A DNA stretch of 43,103 nucleotides from positions 1 to 43,103 of IMG/VR virus record IMGVR_UViG_3300049217_000031; one strand, written 5' to 3'. Below the pieces are notes generated by a model. That model saw nothing but the letters and a program-made list of their open reading frames with translations, was not told the origin of the DNA and searched no databases. Made by a program: the position numbers and the translations under genes. Positions 13,023 to 22,063 of this stretch are shown here, one piece after another. This stretch comes from a virus. Numbering within the stretch: the stretch's first letter is position 1; each line of letters begins with the position of its first letter.

Positions 13023-14800
13023 CAGACTGGAGTACCAATCTTGGCTCGTTTCAAGGGCTGGGGAAAATCCCGTTTGCTCGCCTCGAACTTGAGCTTGACA
13101 AAGAGGAGTGCCGCCGATCGCTGTCGGTGTTCGTGCGCCGGGCGTGGCCGCACATCGATCCGGCGCCGTTCTCGCACAACTGGCACCTTGACGCGATTGC
13201 CGAGCACCTCGAGGCGGTCAATACCGGCGAAATCCGCCAACTCCTTTTGAACATTCCGCCGCGCCACATGAAAACTAGTTTGCTTGCGCTGTGGCAGGTG
13301 TGGACCTGGATACAGTTGCCGGCCAAGGGCGGCTTTAACCTGATGCGCGGGCCCGGCGTGACGTTCCTGTGCGGCGCGTACAATGCAACCAAGGCGCAGG
13401 AGGATGGCGCAATCGCGCGCCGGCTGATCCGCTCTGAGTGGTTCCAGCGCCGCTGGGGCGATTACGTCAGGATCAGCCCCTACGCCGACAATCGCGAGCG
13501 CTTCGAGACGCTGGCCGGCGGTCACCGCATATCGGTCGGCATCCCCGAGTCGCTGGGCAAGGGCGGCATCATCCGGGTGCTGGACGATCCGCACAAGACG
13601 GACGAGGTGGAGTCGGCGCAGGCGCTTGCGACGGTGCTGCGAAATTACGACGAAATCTGGTCGACCAGGTCAAACGATGCAATGCGCGGCGCCGAAGTGA
13701 TCGTGGGGCAGCGGCAGGCGTCAAACGATCTGTTTGACCACGTCCTAAACCGCGGCGGCTGGACGCACTTCTGCCTGCCGTACGGCTACGACCCGCTGCG
13801 TCACTGCGTCACCAAGCTCGGTTGGGAGGATCCGCGCGGCCTGGATGACGAAACCGGCGAAAAACTCGAGGGCGTCGTGTGGGCGCAGAAACCCGGAACG
13901 CCTGGAAGGTGGGAAATAGAGCCAGGCTCGCCGATTGAGGCTCGATTGGGAGAACCTATTTGGCCCGAAAAATTCCCCGAGGAATGGGGCGTAGAGCAAG
14001 CGGGCAAGATCGGCCCGTATGCCTACGCAGCCCAGTATCAGCAGATACCAGCACCGCGTGGCGGCGGTTTGATCCGCGATGACTCTTGGCGGACATGGGA
14101 GAAATACGACAAGGCGGGCAATCTCGTATTTCCGGCGCTCGACTTGGTCGTGGCCTCGCTCGACGGCGCGTTCACCGACAGGACCCTGAACGATCCGTCT
14201 GCGATCACCGTGTGGGGCCGGTTCAACCTGCCAGAGGTGCGCGAGCCGCAGTTCATCCTGCTGCACGCATGGCAGGGGCGGCTGATTTTCAACGAGCTGG
14301 TCGAGCACGCGACGCGCATCTGCCTGGGCGACTGGCGGGGCTCGGGCGACGATCCGATACCGGACGGGGGCACGAAAGTTGACGTGCTGCTGATTGAGAA
14401 CAAGGCGTGCGGCGCCTCGGTGGGGCAGGAGATCGTCAGGCGCCAGCGTCGGCGGAAGTGGCGCACGCTGATGATCAATCCCCGGGGCGACAAGACGTCG
14501 CGGCTGATTTCGGTGCAACCGTTGTTCTCGGGTGGCCGCCGGCCGGACGGCAGGATTGCGCCAGGCCAGATATGGGCGCCGGACCGCGACTGGGCGCAGA
14601 TGGTGATTGATCAGGTGACGAATTTCCCGCGCGCCGGGCACGACGACTTGACCGATACGGTCTCGCAAGCGCTGAAGTTCCTGCGCGACCAGGGGGCCGC
14701 CATGAGCCAGGAAGAGGCGGAAGAGGACTGGGAGCAGCGAAATCGGTATCACAAGCCGCCTCGTCCGCTGTATCCGTGCGCCGGGGGTGTAAGAGCATGA
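13019..14800 (+). CDS. terL: Terminase large subunit
   Basis: 593 residues. The ATPase half has a degenerate Walker A, NIPPRHMKTS (78-87), and Walker B VLDDP (187-191). The RNase H-like nuclease has its acidic residues in SLDGAF (D382), LLIENK (E460) and HDDLTD (D542/D543). The motor packages DNA into the prohead and cuts it at the end; the partner is probably the protein at 9626-10111. The start overlaps the preceding gene's stop. The C-terminal 40 residues are acidic and then proline-rich, and may be the portal-binding tail. Confidence 0.92.
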   Translation: MTDWSTNLGSFQGLGKIPFARLELELDKEECRRSLSVFVRRAWPHIDPAPFSHNWHLDAIAEHLEAVNTGEIRQLLLNIPPRHMKTSLLALWQVWTWIQLPAKGGFNLMRGPGVTFLCGAYNATKAQEDGAIARRLIRSEWFQRRWGDYVRISPYADNRERFETLAGGHRISVGIPESLGKGGIIRVLDDPHKTDEVESAQALATVLRNYDEIWSTRSNDAMRGAEVIVGQRQASNDLFDHVLNRGGWTHFCLPYGYDPLRHCVTKLGWEDPRGLDDETGEKLEGVVWAQKPGTPGRWEIEPGSPIEARLGEPIWPEKFPEEWGVEQAGKIGPYAYAAQYQQIPAPRGGGLIRDDSWRTWEKYDKAGNLVFPALDLVVASLDGAFTDRTLNDPSAITVWGRFNLPEVREPQFILLHAWQGRLIFNELVEHATRICLGDWRGSGDDPIPDGGTKVDVLLIENKACGASVGQEIVRRQRRRKWRTLMINPRGDKTSRLISVQPLFSGGRRPDGRIAPGQIWAPDRDWAQMVIDQVTNFPRAGHDDLTDTVSQALKFLRDQGAAMSQEEAEEDWEQRNRYHKPPRPLYPCAGGVRA

Positions 14801-14816
14801 TGCGAGTAGGCGGGTA

Positions 14817-15863
14817 GTGGCGACCACCTATACTCAGGCTTTGCGGCTCGCTCAGCCGGCGATCGGCGATCCGACCACGTACAACGTGTGGGGCGGGCTC
14901 CTGAACACCGACATGGCCCTGATCGAGGCCGCGATCACCGGGTTGCTGACACTGGACCTGAGTACGGTCGGTGGCGCGGTCACGCTGACATCGAACAATG
15001 GCGCGGCCGATCAGGCCCGGAATTTCGCGATAACTTTCATCAACGCGACCGAACAGGTCACGGTGACGTTGCCGCCGACCCCAAAGGTTTACGCCCTCGG
15101 AAACGCCGGCGGATATCCGATCATCCTGACCGCTGGCGGCGGAACAAACTACACGCTCAATCCGGACGGGCTCTGGCACAGCATCCTGGTGAACGCGTCG
15201 AACAATGTGGGCAGCCTGCTGCCAAACAAGCTGTCGCAGCAGATGGCTTTCTACGGTTCAAATACCGCTGGCACATTCACGGTCACCACCCCGACGATCA
15301 AGGTGTACATGTGGGGCGCGGGCGGGAATGGCGGCGCGGGTGCTGGCGCGGCCGGCAGCGGTGGCGGCGGCGGCGGCTACCTCGAATTCGTTTTGGCGCT
15401 GCCATACGGGACGGTTGTTACCTACTCAGTTGGCGCCACGGGCGCGCAGAACGCCACGACCCTTACAGCGGCCGGCGGCATATCGGCAACGGCACAAGGC
15501 GGTATGCCGGGCGGCGCTGGAAACTCGTCAACGTACGGGTATGCGTTGCAAGGCGTGGGTGGCGGCGTAACGGTGGCCGGCATCGGGTCGTATATTTCCT
15601 ACGCAGGCGAAACGTCCGCCACCGGATTTGCGCAGACCTCTGGCTCGACGATCGTGCTGGCCAGCGCCACGCGCGGCGGGTCGACCTATGGCGGCGGCCA
15701 GGGCGGCTGTGGCATCGTGCTGGGCAACAACACCACGACGGGGGTGGCCAACGGCGGCAACGGAACCGGGCCTGGCGGCGGCGGCGGTGGCGGTTTTGGC
15801 GCTGGCACAGGCGGCTTGGGCGCCGGCGGCCTGATCAAGGTCGAGTATCTGACGCAGGGGTAA
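14817..15863 (+). CDS. Tail fibre or adhesin with glycine-rich C-terminal domain
   Basis: 348 residues from GTG 14817. The N-terminal half (residues 1-150) is beta-rich, with TYTQALRLAQPAIGDPTTYN at the start and a repeated strand pattern. From about residue 160, glycine-rich segments appear (WGAGGNGGAGAGAAGSGG and, at the end, GPGGGGGGGFGAGTGGLG). Glycine-rich sandwich tips of this kind occur in receptor-binding adhesins of Salmonella phage S16/T2 type. It probably contacts the host surface. It stands between terminase and portal, an odd place for a fibre gene. Confidence 0.7.
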   Translation: MATTYTQALRLAQPAIGDPTTYNVWGGLLNTDMALIEAAITGLLTLDLSTVGGAVTLTSNNGAADQARNFAITFINATEQVTVTLPPTPKVYALGNAGGYPIILTAGGGTNYTLNPDGLWHSILVNASNNVGSLLPNKLSQQMAFYGSNTAGTFTVTTPTIKVYMWGAGGNGGAGAGAAGSGGGGGGYLEFVLALPYGTVVTYSVGATGAQNATTLTAAGGISATAQGGMPGGAGNSSTYGYALQGVGGGVTVAGIGSYISYAGETSATGFAQTSGSTIVLASATRGGSTYGGGQGGCGIVLGNNTTTGVANGGNGTGPGGGGGGGFGAGTGGLGAGGLIKVEYLTQG

Positions 15864-15866
15864 GCA

Positions 15867-16145
15867 ATGACTGAGGAATGCAGCAAGTGCCGTTTCTACG
15901 CCGAACTCGCCATGCCGGCGGGCAAGCAGCGCAACGGCCTGTGCCGGCGTCGCGCGCCTTCAGTGGTGCTGCTGGGGCACGTGCAGTCGCCAATTCAGGG
16001 GCGGCCGCCGCAGCCGATAATCCAGGGGTTTTTCCCGGAAATGGCACCGGCGGGATGGTGCGGCGATTTCGAGGCGCCGCGGGGTTTGGTGGATGTCGCC
16101 AACATCGACCTGTCGAAGCTGGATATCGGGGACTCGGTGCAGTGA
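15867..16145 (+). CDS. Small cysteine-rich phage protein
   Basis: 92 residues, MTEECSKCRFYAELA at the start with CxxC, then LCRRRAP, and GWCGDFEAP near residue 66. The four cysteines (5, 8, 26, 64 approximately) follow a pattern seen in small phage proteins of unknown function and could bind zinc. ATG 15867 lies 3 nt after the fibre gene. Overlaps the next gene (GTGA). Confidence 0.6.
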   Translation: MTEECSKCRFYAELAMPAGKQRNGLCRRRAPSVVLLGHVQSPIQGRPPQPIIQGFFPEMAPAGWCGDFEAPRGLVDVANIDLSKLDIGDSVQ

Positions 16146-16381
16146 CGGAGGGTGAACTCAAGCGAGCGATTGATCACCGCTACCTGCGCCAGAAACATCC
16201 GATGCATGTCACTCAAGATGAGCGCGGCGTGATGTTCGTGACGGCCATTGGCACGGACAAGCGGCGGCAGGTGTCAACCGATCAGGGCGACATGATCCAA
16301 GCGATGAACGCGACCTACGAGAATATCCTGGCCGAATTGGTCAGCGAGCAGCACGCAGCCGAGCAAAGCAACGCGCAGTGA
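16142..16381 (+). CDS. Small hypothetical protein before the portal gene
   Basis: 79 residues from GTG 16142. It reads as TEGELKRAIDHRYLRQKHPM, a small beta section, and then a helix, MIQAMNATYENILAELVSEQ. Both ends overlap neighbours (GTGA). No family recognised; co-expression with the portal is expected. Confidence 0.55.
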   Translation: MTEGELKRAIDHRYLRQKHPMHVTQDERGVMFVTAIGTDKRRQVSTDQGDMIQAMNATYENILAELVSEQHAAEQSNAQ

Positions 16382-18654
16382 GCGACCGGCCGCCCGGCCT
16401 GCAGTTCGCGCCAGCCGACCAAACCCGGCACTCCGCCGGCATGCAGGCGGCGCTTGAGCAGTCCAACGCAATCAACGTCCGCATCGGCGAGGACGGCAGC
16501 GTGAGCGTGGACGATCCGGCCTACGATGAGGTCGAGGAAGAGCCTGAAGGCAGCCAGCCGCCATACCTGCGCGGCGAATTTGGCGCCAACCTCGCCGAGG
16601 ACCTCCTGGAAAACGAGCTGCAGAACTTGGCCGCCGATATTCAAGCCGGCATCGACAGCGACATCAGCGACCGAAAGGACTGGGACGACACGGCGTCGAT
16701 GTTCATTGATTACCTCGGCCTCAAGATCATCAAGGACGCCGGCAGCAACGTGGGCGGCGGGGTTCTTACGAAGGTGTGGGACCCGCTGATGATGGAGGTG
16801 TCCATCACCTTCTGGGCCAACGCCGTCGCCGAATTTCTGCCGTCAGCGGGCCCATGCAAGGTGCGCGACGACTCGCCGCCAGCCGTGGCGCCCGCGCCGC
16901 CACCGCCGCTTGGCTCACCGCCACCTATGGGGCACAACGGCGGCCCCCCGCTGGTCGAGGCGGACGCGCCTGGCAATCGCGCGGTCAGCCGCACCGAATT
17001 GGCGCAGGCCTTCGAACTCGACATGAACCACTACCTGACGGTCGGCGATCGATCCTACTACCAGGATTTCTCGCGGATGCTGTTCAACCTGGGCCCGCTC
17101 GGTACGCAGTTCCGGAAAATCTACTACTGCCCACTGCGCGGCCGGCCTGTCAGCGAGTGGGTGCGGGCCACCGATCTGATCGTGTCGTCTGACGCCACCT
17201 CGCTGTCGACGGCCGCCAGGGTGACGCAGATCATCAAGATGCCGCAGTCCAAGCTGAAGCGCCTGCAGCTAAGCGGCTGGTGGCGCAAGGTCGACGTGTC
17301 CATGCCGATTGAAGAACAGTCGAACATGGAAAAGGAGATCGGCGCGGCCGAGGGCGTGACGCGCCAGCCGTTCGCCAGCGAAGACCACATGCACACCATT
17401 GAGGAGGTGTATGTCGAGCGGGACTTGGCCGGGTTCTGGCACACCGACGAGAACGGCGAAAAGACCGGCATTCCGCTGCCCTATCGCATTTCGATCGAAA
17501 AGACCTCGGGCAAAATCCTGGAAATCAGGCGGAACTGGCGCGAGGATGATGAGCATTTCGGGGCGCGGCCGCGCTTCGTGTTTTTCGGCATGATCCCTGG
17601 CGTCGGGTTCTACGCGATGGGGTTCATGCACGTCGTGGGCAACGGCGAACTCGCCCTGACTGCGATCGGCCGCATGCTGCTGGACGCCGGCCAGTTTGCC
17701 AACTTTCCGGGCTTCCTGATGTCAAAAGGGCTGGGGCGGCAGCAAAACACCCGCATGCAGGTCAACCCGGGCGAGGGAACAGAAATCGACACCGGCGAGA
17801 AAGCCATCGGCGATGTCGTCATGAAGCTGCCCTACAACGAACCGTCCCAGGTTCTGGCGGAGTTGGCGAGCGCTTACGTCCAGCGCTTCCAGAAACTCGC
17901 CGGCGCCGCAGACGTGCCAGTGGGCGAAGGCACGGCCGATATTCCGGTGGGAACCATGATCGCCATGCTTGAGCAGGGCACGAAGATCATGAGCGCGGTC
18001 CACAAGGGGCTTCATGCGAGCCGCGCCGAGGAGCTGGAACTGCTCCGCGAACTGATTGCTGAGGACCCGTCGGTCCTGACGAAAAAGAACAAGCGGCCAG
18101 CGCGGCGGTGGGAGCAGGCCGAAGAATTCCTGGACCTTGATCTCGTTCCGTCCAGCGACCCCAACGTGCCGTCGCAGCTTCACCGGATCATGCAGGCGAC
18201 CGCGCTGGCCCAGCTCGCGACGCAACTGCCTGGCGTGTTCAACCCGCGCTGGGTTGCCGAAGATGTGCTGCGCACGATCGGAAAGGAGACGCCGGCCGAG
18301 GCGTTCGCCGCGCCGCAGGGCGCGCCGCCGCCGTCTCTGGCCGATCAGGCCAAGATGGCGATGGCGCAGGCGTCGATGCAGCGCAACCAACTGATGGCGC
18401 AGGACACCCAGCGCAAGGCGGCCGAGGCGGTCACGTCGTCCGAAAACGACCGGCAGACGGCGGCGCTGAACGCCCAGACGCAGCAGGCGCAACTGGCGAG
18501 CAAGGAAAAAATCGCCGGCATGCAAGAACAGACAGAACGCGTGCGTCTTGCGGCCGAAACGGCTAAGAGCGCACATGAGGCTTCTTTGGCGGAGCGGCAG
18601 CACCAACAGAACGCCGCGAGCGGCATCGTGATACCCGGAGGGCATGGGCAGTGA
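16378..18654 (+). CDS. Portal protein
   Basis: 758 residues from GTG 16378. The position after terminase, the size and the layout fit a large podoviral portal: an acidic N-terminus; the conserved body with DRSYYQDFSRMLFNLGPLG and YYCPLRGRPVSEWVRATDLI; a C-terminal stem helix; then a long Gln/Ala-rich coiled coil (about residues 650-745). A low-complexity insert PPPPLGSPPPMGHNGGPPL (about 178-196) interrupts the N-terminal domain. Twelve copies form the DNA channel at one capsid vertex, and the helical C-terminus may form an internal barrel. Confidence rests on architecture and gene order. Confidence 0.8.
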   Translation: MSDRPPGLQFAPADQTRHSAGMQAALEQSNAINVRIGEDGSVSVDDPAYDEVEEEPEGSQPPYLRGEFGANLAEDLLENELQNLAADIQAGIDSDISDRKDWDDTASMFIDYLGLKIIKDAGSNVGGGVLTKVWDPLMMEVSITFWANAVAEFLPSAGPCKVRDDSPPAVAPAPPPPLGSPPPMGHNGGPPLVEADAPGNRAVSRTELAQAFELDMNHYLTVGDRSYYQDFSRMLFNLGPLGTQFRKIYYCPLRGRPVSEWVRATDLIVSSDATSLSTAARVTQIIKMPQSKLKRLQLSGWWRKVDVSMPIEEQSNMEKEIGAAEGVTRQPFASEDHMHTIEEVYVERDLAGFWHTDENGEKTGIPLPYRISIEKTSGKILEIRRNWREDDEHFGARPRFVFFGMIPGVGFYAMGFMHVVGNGELALTAIGRMLLDAGQFANFPGFLMSKGLGRQQNTRMQVNPGEGTEIDTGEKAIGDVVMKLPYNEPSQVLAELASAYVQRFQKLAGAADVPVGEGTADIPVGTMIAMLEQGTKIMSAVHKGLHASRAEELELLRELIAEDPSVLTKKNKRPARRWEQAEEFLDLDLVPSSDPNVPSQLHRIMQATALAQLATQLPGVFNPRWVAEDVLRTIGKETPAEAFAAPQGAPPPSLADQAKMAMAQASMQRNQLMAQDTQRKAAEAVTSSENDRQTAALNAQTQQAQLASKEKIAGMQEQTERVRLAAETAKSAHEASLAERQHQQNAASGIVIPGGHGQ

Positions 18655-19217
18655 GCGAGTGCAAAATTCTGACGCGTGAGGAAGAGCAGGCGCAGGCCAA
18701 GGCCATGCTGCACAGGGGCGGCTATGCCAGCGGCGGTCGATTGCGGCAGGAAGAAAAGCGCGACGATCTGAAGGACAAGCGCACGATCAAGAAGGCGGTC
18801 AGGCAGCACGAGTCCCACGATCATCCGGGCAAGCCGAAGACGGACCTGAAGCTTAAGCGCGGCGGCGTGGCGGCGGGCAGGGCTCCTGAGCCGCGCATGG
18901 ACAGGCGAGCGCGCGGTGGCGCGATGACGGAAAAGCAGCGCGGCCACGGCTCTCCCAAGGGCGGCAAGGGCGTGAACGTCAACATCATCAGCCCGGGCGC
19001 CGCCCAGGATGAGAAGAAGCAGGCGGCTCAGGCGGGGATGCAGGCCGGTATGCGCATGGGTGCAGCCGCCGCGTCGCGCCCGAAGCCAGCGATGGCGCCG
19101 CCGCCCCCAGGCGCCGGCGGCGGTGGGATGCCACCGGGCGGTGGCGCTCCGCCCGCGGCGATGCCCCCACCTGATCCCGGCCAGCCGCCGATGAAGCGCG
19201 GAGGTCGCGCCAAATAA
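18651..19217 (+). CDS. Basic low-complexity virion-region protein
   Basis: 188 residues from GTG 18651. It is Lys/Arg-rich with RGG-type pieces (LHRGGYASGGRLRQEEKRDD) and ends in a Pro/Gly-rich tail. It contains PRMDRRARGGAMT, closely matching MRMDKRARGGRMT in the protein at 25673-26137, so the two share a segment. Likely disordered. Role unknown; it may bind DNA or portal. Confidence 0.55.
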   Translation: MSECKILTREEEQAQAKAMLHRGGYASGGRLRQEEKRDDLKDKRTIKKAVRQHESHDHPGKPKTDLKLKRGGVAAGRAPEPRMDRRARGGAMTEKQRGHGSPKGGKGVNVNIISPGAAQDEKKQAAQAGMQAGMRMGAAAASRPKPAMAPPPPGAGGGGMPPGGGAPPAAMPPPDPGQPPMKRGGRAK

Positions 19218-19218
19218 T

Positions 19219-19440
19219 ATGCGCGACTGTCTTGCGACTGGACGCGAAAACAGGACGATTACGTTCTGCGCCGGTTGCGACTGGCAGACAGATGGTTCAG
19301 CGGCCGGTCGATGTCACGGACCTCTTCAGTATGTTCGGTGGGAGGCTGGCGTGGAAGACGACGCCGCTGTTGAGCACATCAATGCCATCCGACGAAGATT
19401 CCAGGCGGCTCTTCGTCATGGACGCGAGGTTCCGGCATGA
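19219..19440 (+). CDS. Small cysteine-containing hypothetical protein
   Basis: 73 residues, ATG 19219. CLATGRENRTITFCAGCDWQ holds CxxC, with a further Cys at SAAGRCHG; the C-terminus is helical. Coupled to the next gene by overlap at 19437-19440. No recognisable family; alternative frames overlap here, so confidence is moderate. Confidence 0.45.
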   Translation: MRDCLATGRENRTITFCAGCDWQTDGSAAGRCHGPLQYVRWEAGVEDDAAVEHINAIRRRFQAALRHGREVPA

Positions 19441-19643
19441 TGGTCGATGCCGACATCCTCGTCCGCGTGCTGCTGAAGCGCGTGGACGAGGCGCGGGATC
19501 GAGAGGCGGCAATTATTCTGAAGGGCCTGCAGGACTACACGGAATACCGCGAGCGCCTCGCCGCCCACAAAGCGTACGGCATCGTGAGCAAGATGCTGAA
19601 TGAAGCAATCGCCAAAGACGGCTTGATTGAGGGAGTGAAGTAA
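19437..19643 (+). CDS. Small helical hypothetical protein
   Basis: 68 residues, MMVDADILVRVLLKRVDEAR then GLQDYTEYRERLAAHKAYG; all helical, with the GLQDYTEYR segment typical of small proteins beside phage capsid genes by my recollection. TAATG overlap with the next gene. Confidence 0.6.
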   Translation: MMVDADILVRVLLKRVDEARDREAAIILKGLQDYTEYRERLAAHKAYGIVSKMLNEAIAKDGLIEGVK

Positions 19644-20161
19644 TGTCGATGATGCGTCACGCGTCTATGCTGCACCACGTGGATGACAGCCAAGTCGCCG
19701 AGGTCATCACCGAAATGGACCGGGTGCTGGGCTCGCTGGACGACGTCGTGCTGCGCGGCCAGGACGTGATGCTCGCCATCTTCATCCGGCCGAGCACGAA
19801 GAAACTCAGCAGCGGGGTGATCCTGCACACGGCCGGCACGGGCCAGGAGCAGGCTGAGGACTGCTTCCAGGGGACCATCGCCAGGATAGTGAAGCTCGGG
19901 CGCCACGCATTCAACCTTCAGGCGTTCCCGAAATCTCTGGCTGATGAATGGGGCGACATCGAAAACATTCCGAAGGTCGGCGATTGGGTGTACGTGGACG
20001 CCAAGACCGGCATTCAGGGCTCCTACAAGGGGTCCGGATCGCAGCGCACGGCGATGTTCGACGGGGTGACGCGTATGCCTGACGACGGCGGCTGGCCAAT
20101 CAGGATCGTGGCGTTTTCGGACATCATCGCGAAGGTGGCGCACCCGGCGGTGCTGGTGTGA
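19643..20161 (+). CDS. GroES-like (co-chaperonin fold) phage protein
   Basis: 172 residues. VMLAIFIRPSTKKLSSGVIL, then FQGTIARIVKLGRHAF and VGDWVYVDAKTG follow the Cpn10 beta-barrel pattern (VLVAIDRPE...GII...Y-G-V..VG.....GD-V). Phage GroES homologues such as T4 Gp31 help fold the capsid protein; this gene lies between portal and capsid, consistent with that role. The mobile-loop segment differs from bacterial GroES. Confidence 0.6.
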   Translation: MSMMRHASMLHHVDDSQVAEVITEMDRVLGSLDDVVLRGQDVMLAIFIRPSTKKLSSGVILHTAGTGQEQAEDCFQGTIARIVKLGRHAFNLQAFPKSLADEWGDIENIPKVGDWVYVDAKTGIQGSYKGSGSQRTAMFDGVTRMPDDGGWPIRIVAFSDIIAKVAHPAVLV

Positions 20162-20171
20162 AGCCGCGCGC

Positions 20172-20396
20172 ATGACCTTGGACGAGCACCTCCACGCCTG
20201 CATGCGCGAGGCGAACGGCGTCAAAGGGTCCGCCGGCGCCCAGGCCGCGCTGACGGCGGCGGTGAAGGCCGACCCCGCCCTGCAGGCTGCGTGCAACCAA
20301 GCGCTTCAGAACTTCCACGGCATTGATGATCGCCGCTGCACAATCACCAGAACCCACCGCCGAGCCATACAGGAGGCATTGAGCCATGTCGGATAG
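20172..20396 (+). CDS. Small hypothetical protein
   Basis: 74 residues, helical, MTLDEHLHACMREANGVKGS with two further cysteines. It overlaps the scaffold-like gene by 11 nt. No family recognised. Confidence 0.5.
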   Translation: MTLDEHLHACMREANGVKGSAGAQAALTAAVKADPALQAACNQALQNFHGIDDRRCTITRTHRRAIQEALSHVG

Positions 20397-21273
20397 AGTT
20401 TCCGAGCCGGTCGAGCAGCCAATTGCCCAGGAGGCGCCAGAAGACGCGATGGCCGCAATGCGGGCGCAACTGGAGGCGCGCGAGGCCGAACTTGCCGCCG
20501 CTCGTGCGGCCGCAGCCGACGCAGAGGCGCGCGCCGCCACCGCGGGCAACGCGGCCGCCAATTCCCAGGAAGCGCAGCTTGGCGCCCTGATCACCAGCGA
20601 GGAATCGAAGCTGCAGAACGCTCGCGTCGCGCTGCGCACGGCCCGAGCCGATGGAGACATGGAAAAGGAAGAGCAGGCGATTGAGGCCATGGCGTCCGCC
20701 AAGCAGAGGGTTGACCTGCTGAAAAGCGAGCAAACGCGCCTGCAATCCAGGCGCGGCCAGCCGCAACCTGCCGATGGCGGCAAGCAGCCGCAGCAGCAAG
20801 GGCGCATACCTGGGCCAGCCGCACGCCTCTGGATGGACGATCACCCGAAGATCAATCACGATCCGGCGTATCAGAAGGCAGCCGAAATGGCGCACAATCG
20901 CGCCATCGCCCGCGGTTTCGTGCCAGAGAGCCCGGAGTACTTCCAGTCCATCAATACCGAGCTTGAGCAGCGCTTCGGCGCCGACCACGGAAGGGATCAG
21001 AACATGCCGCCGCCGCGCCAGACGCAGCAGCCCGCGCGCCGCGCGCCGCCGGCCTCCAGCTTTGCGGCACCGCGCGGCGGCGGCGGCAACGGCGCGGGTG
21101 GTCGCACGTCGCCGGTGGAAATCGCGCGGCTCATGGGTGGCGATGTGACCGCCGACGACATCCGCGAGTTCGCCGTGGTGAACAAGCTGTCAGTCGAAGA
21201 ATACTGCACCAAAATGGCCAAGGCTCTCGAAGATCGAGGGGCTGCCTACGACAATGGCGGCGTGTATCGATAG
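20386..21273 (+). CDS. Putative scaffolding protein
   Basis: 295 residues. Residues about 20-125 form a long coiled coil (RAQLEAREAELAAARAAAAD and MEKEEQAIEAMASAKQRVDL), followed by a folded piece with GPAARLWMDDHPKIN, a disordered Pro/Arg-rich linker and a C-terminal helical domain (IREFAVVNKLSVEEYCTKMA). A coiled-coil protein of this size upstream of the major capsid gene is the usual place and form of a scaffold. Confidence 0.6.
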   Translation: MSDRVSEPVEQPIAQEAPEDAMAAMRAQLEAREAELAAARAAAADAEARAATAGNAAANSQEAQLGALITSEESKLQNARVALRTARADGDMEKEEQAIEAMASAKQRVDLLKSEQTRLQSRRGQPQPADGGKQPQQQGRIPGPAARLWMDDHPKINHDPAYQKAAEMAHNRAIARGFVPESPEYFQSINTELEQRFGADHGRDQNMPPPRQTQQPARRAPPASSFAAPRGGGGNGAGGRTSPVEIARLMGGDVTADDIREFAVVNKLSVEEYCTKMAKALEDRGAAYDNGGVYR

Positions 21274-21282
21274 GAGGCTGAT

Positions 21283-21927
21283 TTGACCGTCGAAATCGTG
21301 GACCCATCGCCAGAACGGCCAGTGCGGCGCTCGCGTGTGGGGCGGCCGCCCGGCAGGCCGAAGACGCAGCCAGAAGAAATCGGCGGCGATGCCGAATTTG
21401 AAGAGCCAGCTCGCACGTCTCGGTCGCCCCGCGGCGCGGCGCCCCGGGCGCGCGACGAAGAGTTCATCGACCCGGAGACCGGCGAGCCTTATCGACGCAG
21501 GTCGCCTACGCAGTTGGGCGCCGGCATTTTCGAGCTTGATGAGAAGTGGAAAATGAAGGGGTGGGATTATCAGTGGGCGGTCACCCGCGTGCTGAACCAA
21601 CCGACCGACAATTCCGAGTTCGTCACCATGCGCGCGGCCGGCTGGCGTTACGTGAAGGCCACGGAGATGCCGCAGGCGGTCCCGCCTGGCTGGACCGAGC
21701 CTTACATTGAGCGCGGCGGCCAAGTGCTGATGAAGCGTCCGATGCAGTTCACCCGTGAGGCGCAGAAGGAATTCAAGGACAAGGCCGACCAAGCGCTGAT
21801 CGACAAATTTGCCACGGCGGAAATGACGCCAGTCGGGGCCGCGCCGCGGACCGTGCGGGAAATCAGGCGCCGGTATGAGCGCATCCCGCGCGAGGTGCCG
21901 ACCGAGCAGGACTTCGATGAGGTCTGA
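21283..21927 (+). CDS. Virion-region protein of unknown function
   Basis: TTG 21283 is the best start (TAGGAGG at 21271-21277). Of 214 residues, the N-terminus carries GRPPGRPK, an AT-hook-like motif, in a disordered stretch. The folded part contains EKWKMKGWDYQWAVTRVLNQ and EFVTMRAAGWRYVKATEMP, a design I recall from phage proteins adjacent to scaffolds. It may be a DNA- or capsid-associated protein. Confidence 0.5.
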   Translation: MTVEIVDPSPERPVRRSRVGRPPGRPKTQPEEIGGDAEFEEPARTSRSPRGAAPRARDEEFIDPETGEPYRRRSPTQLGAGIFELDEKWKMKGWDYQWAVTRVLNQPTDNSEFVTMRAAGWRYVKATEMPQAVPPGWTEPYIERGGQVLMKRPMQFTREAQKEFKDKADQALIDKFATAEMTPVGAAPRTVREIRRRYERIPREVPTEQDFDEV

Positions 21928-21948
21928 CCCGCCAAATAGCTGTTGACG

Positions 21949-21980
21949 CAACCGTTACGTCCGTCGTAGCGGTTGTTTAT
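21949..21980 (+). terminator. Hairpin before the capsid cluster
   Basis: CAACCGTTACG (21949-21959) pairs with CGTAGCGGTTG (21965-21975) with one wobble and a 5-nt loop, then TTTAT. It resembles a weak intrinsic terminator or attenuator. The same bases also read as an open frame without start codon (to TAG at 22047), so a short coding sequence is a rival explanation. Confidence 0.4.
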
Positions 21981-22063
21981 ATGGGCGCTTCCGGCACGGG
22001 TGCGCCACTCGCGATCTTCTCCGGCGGCACGCAGGACCAGAGCGCATAGACGGGTATCGGTCT

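Noticed and set aside
13745-14827. Minus-strand open frame of 360 codons
   Set aside because: Antisense shadow of the terminase nuclease domain.
14888-15874. Plus-strand 328-codon frame alternative to the fibre gene
   Set aside because: It reads as Arg-rich sequence without fold-like patterns; the GTG 14817 frame gives a recognisable glycine-rich adhesin design.
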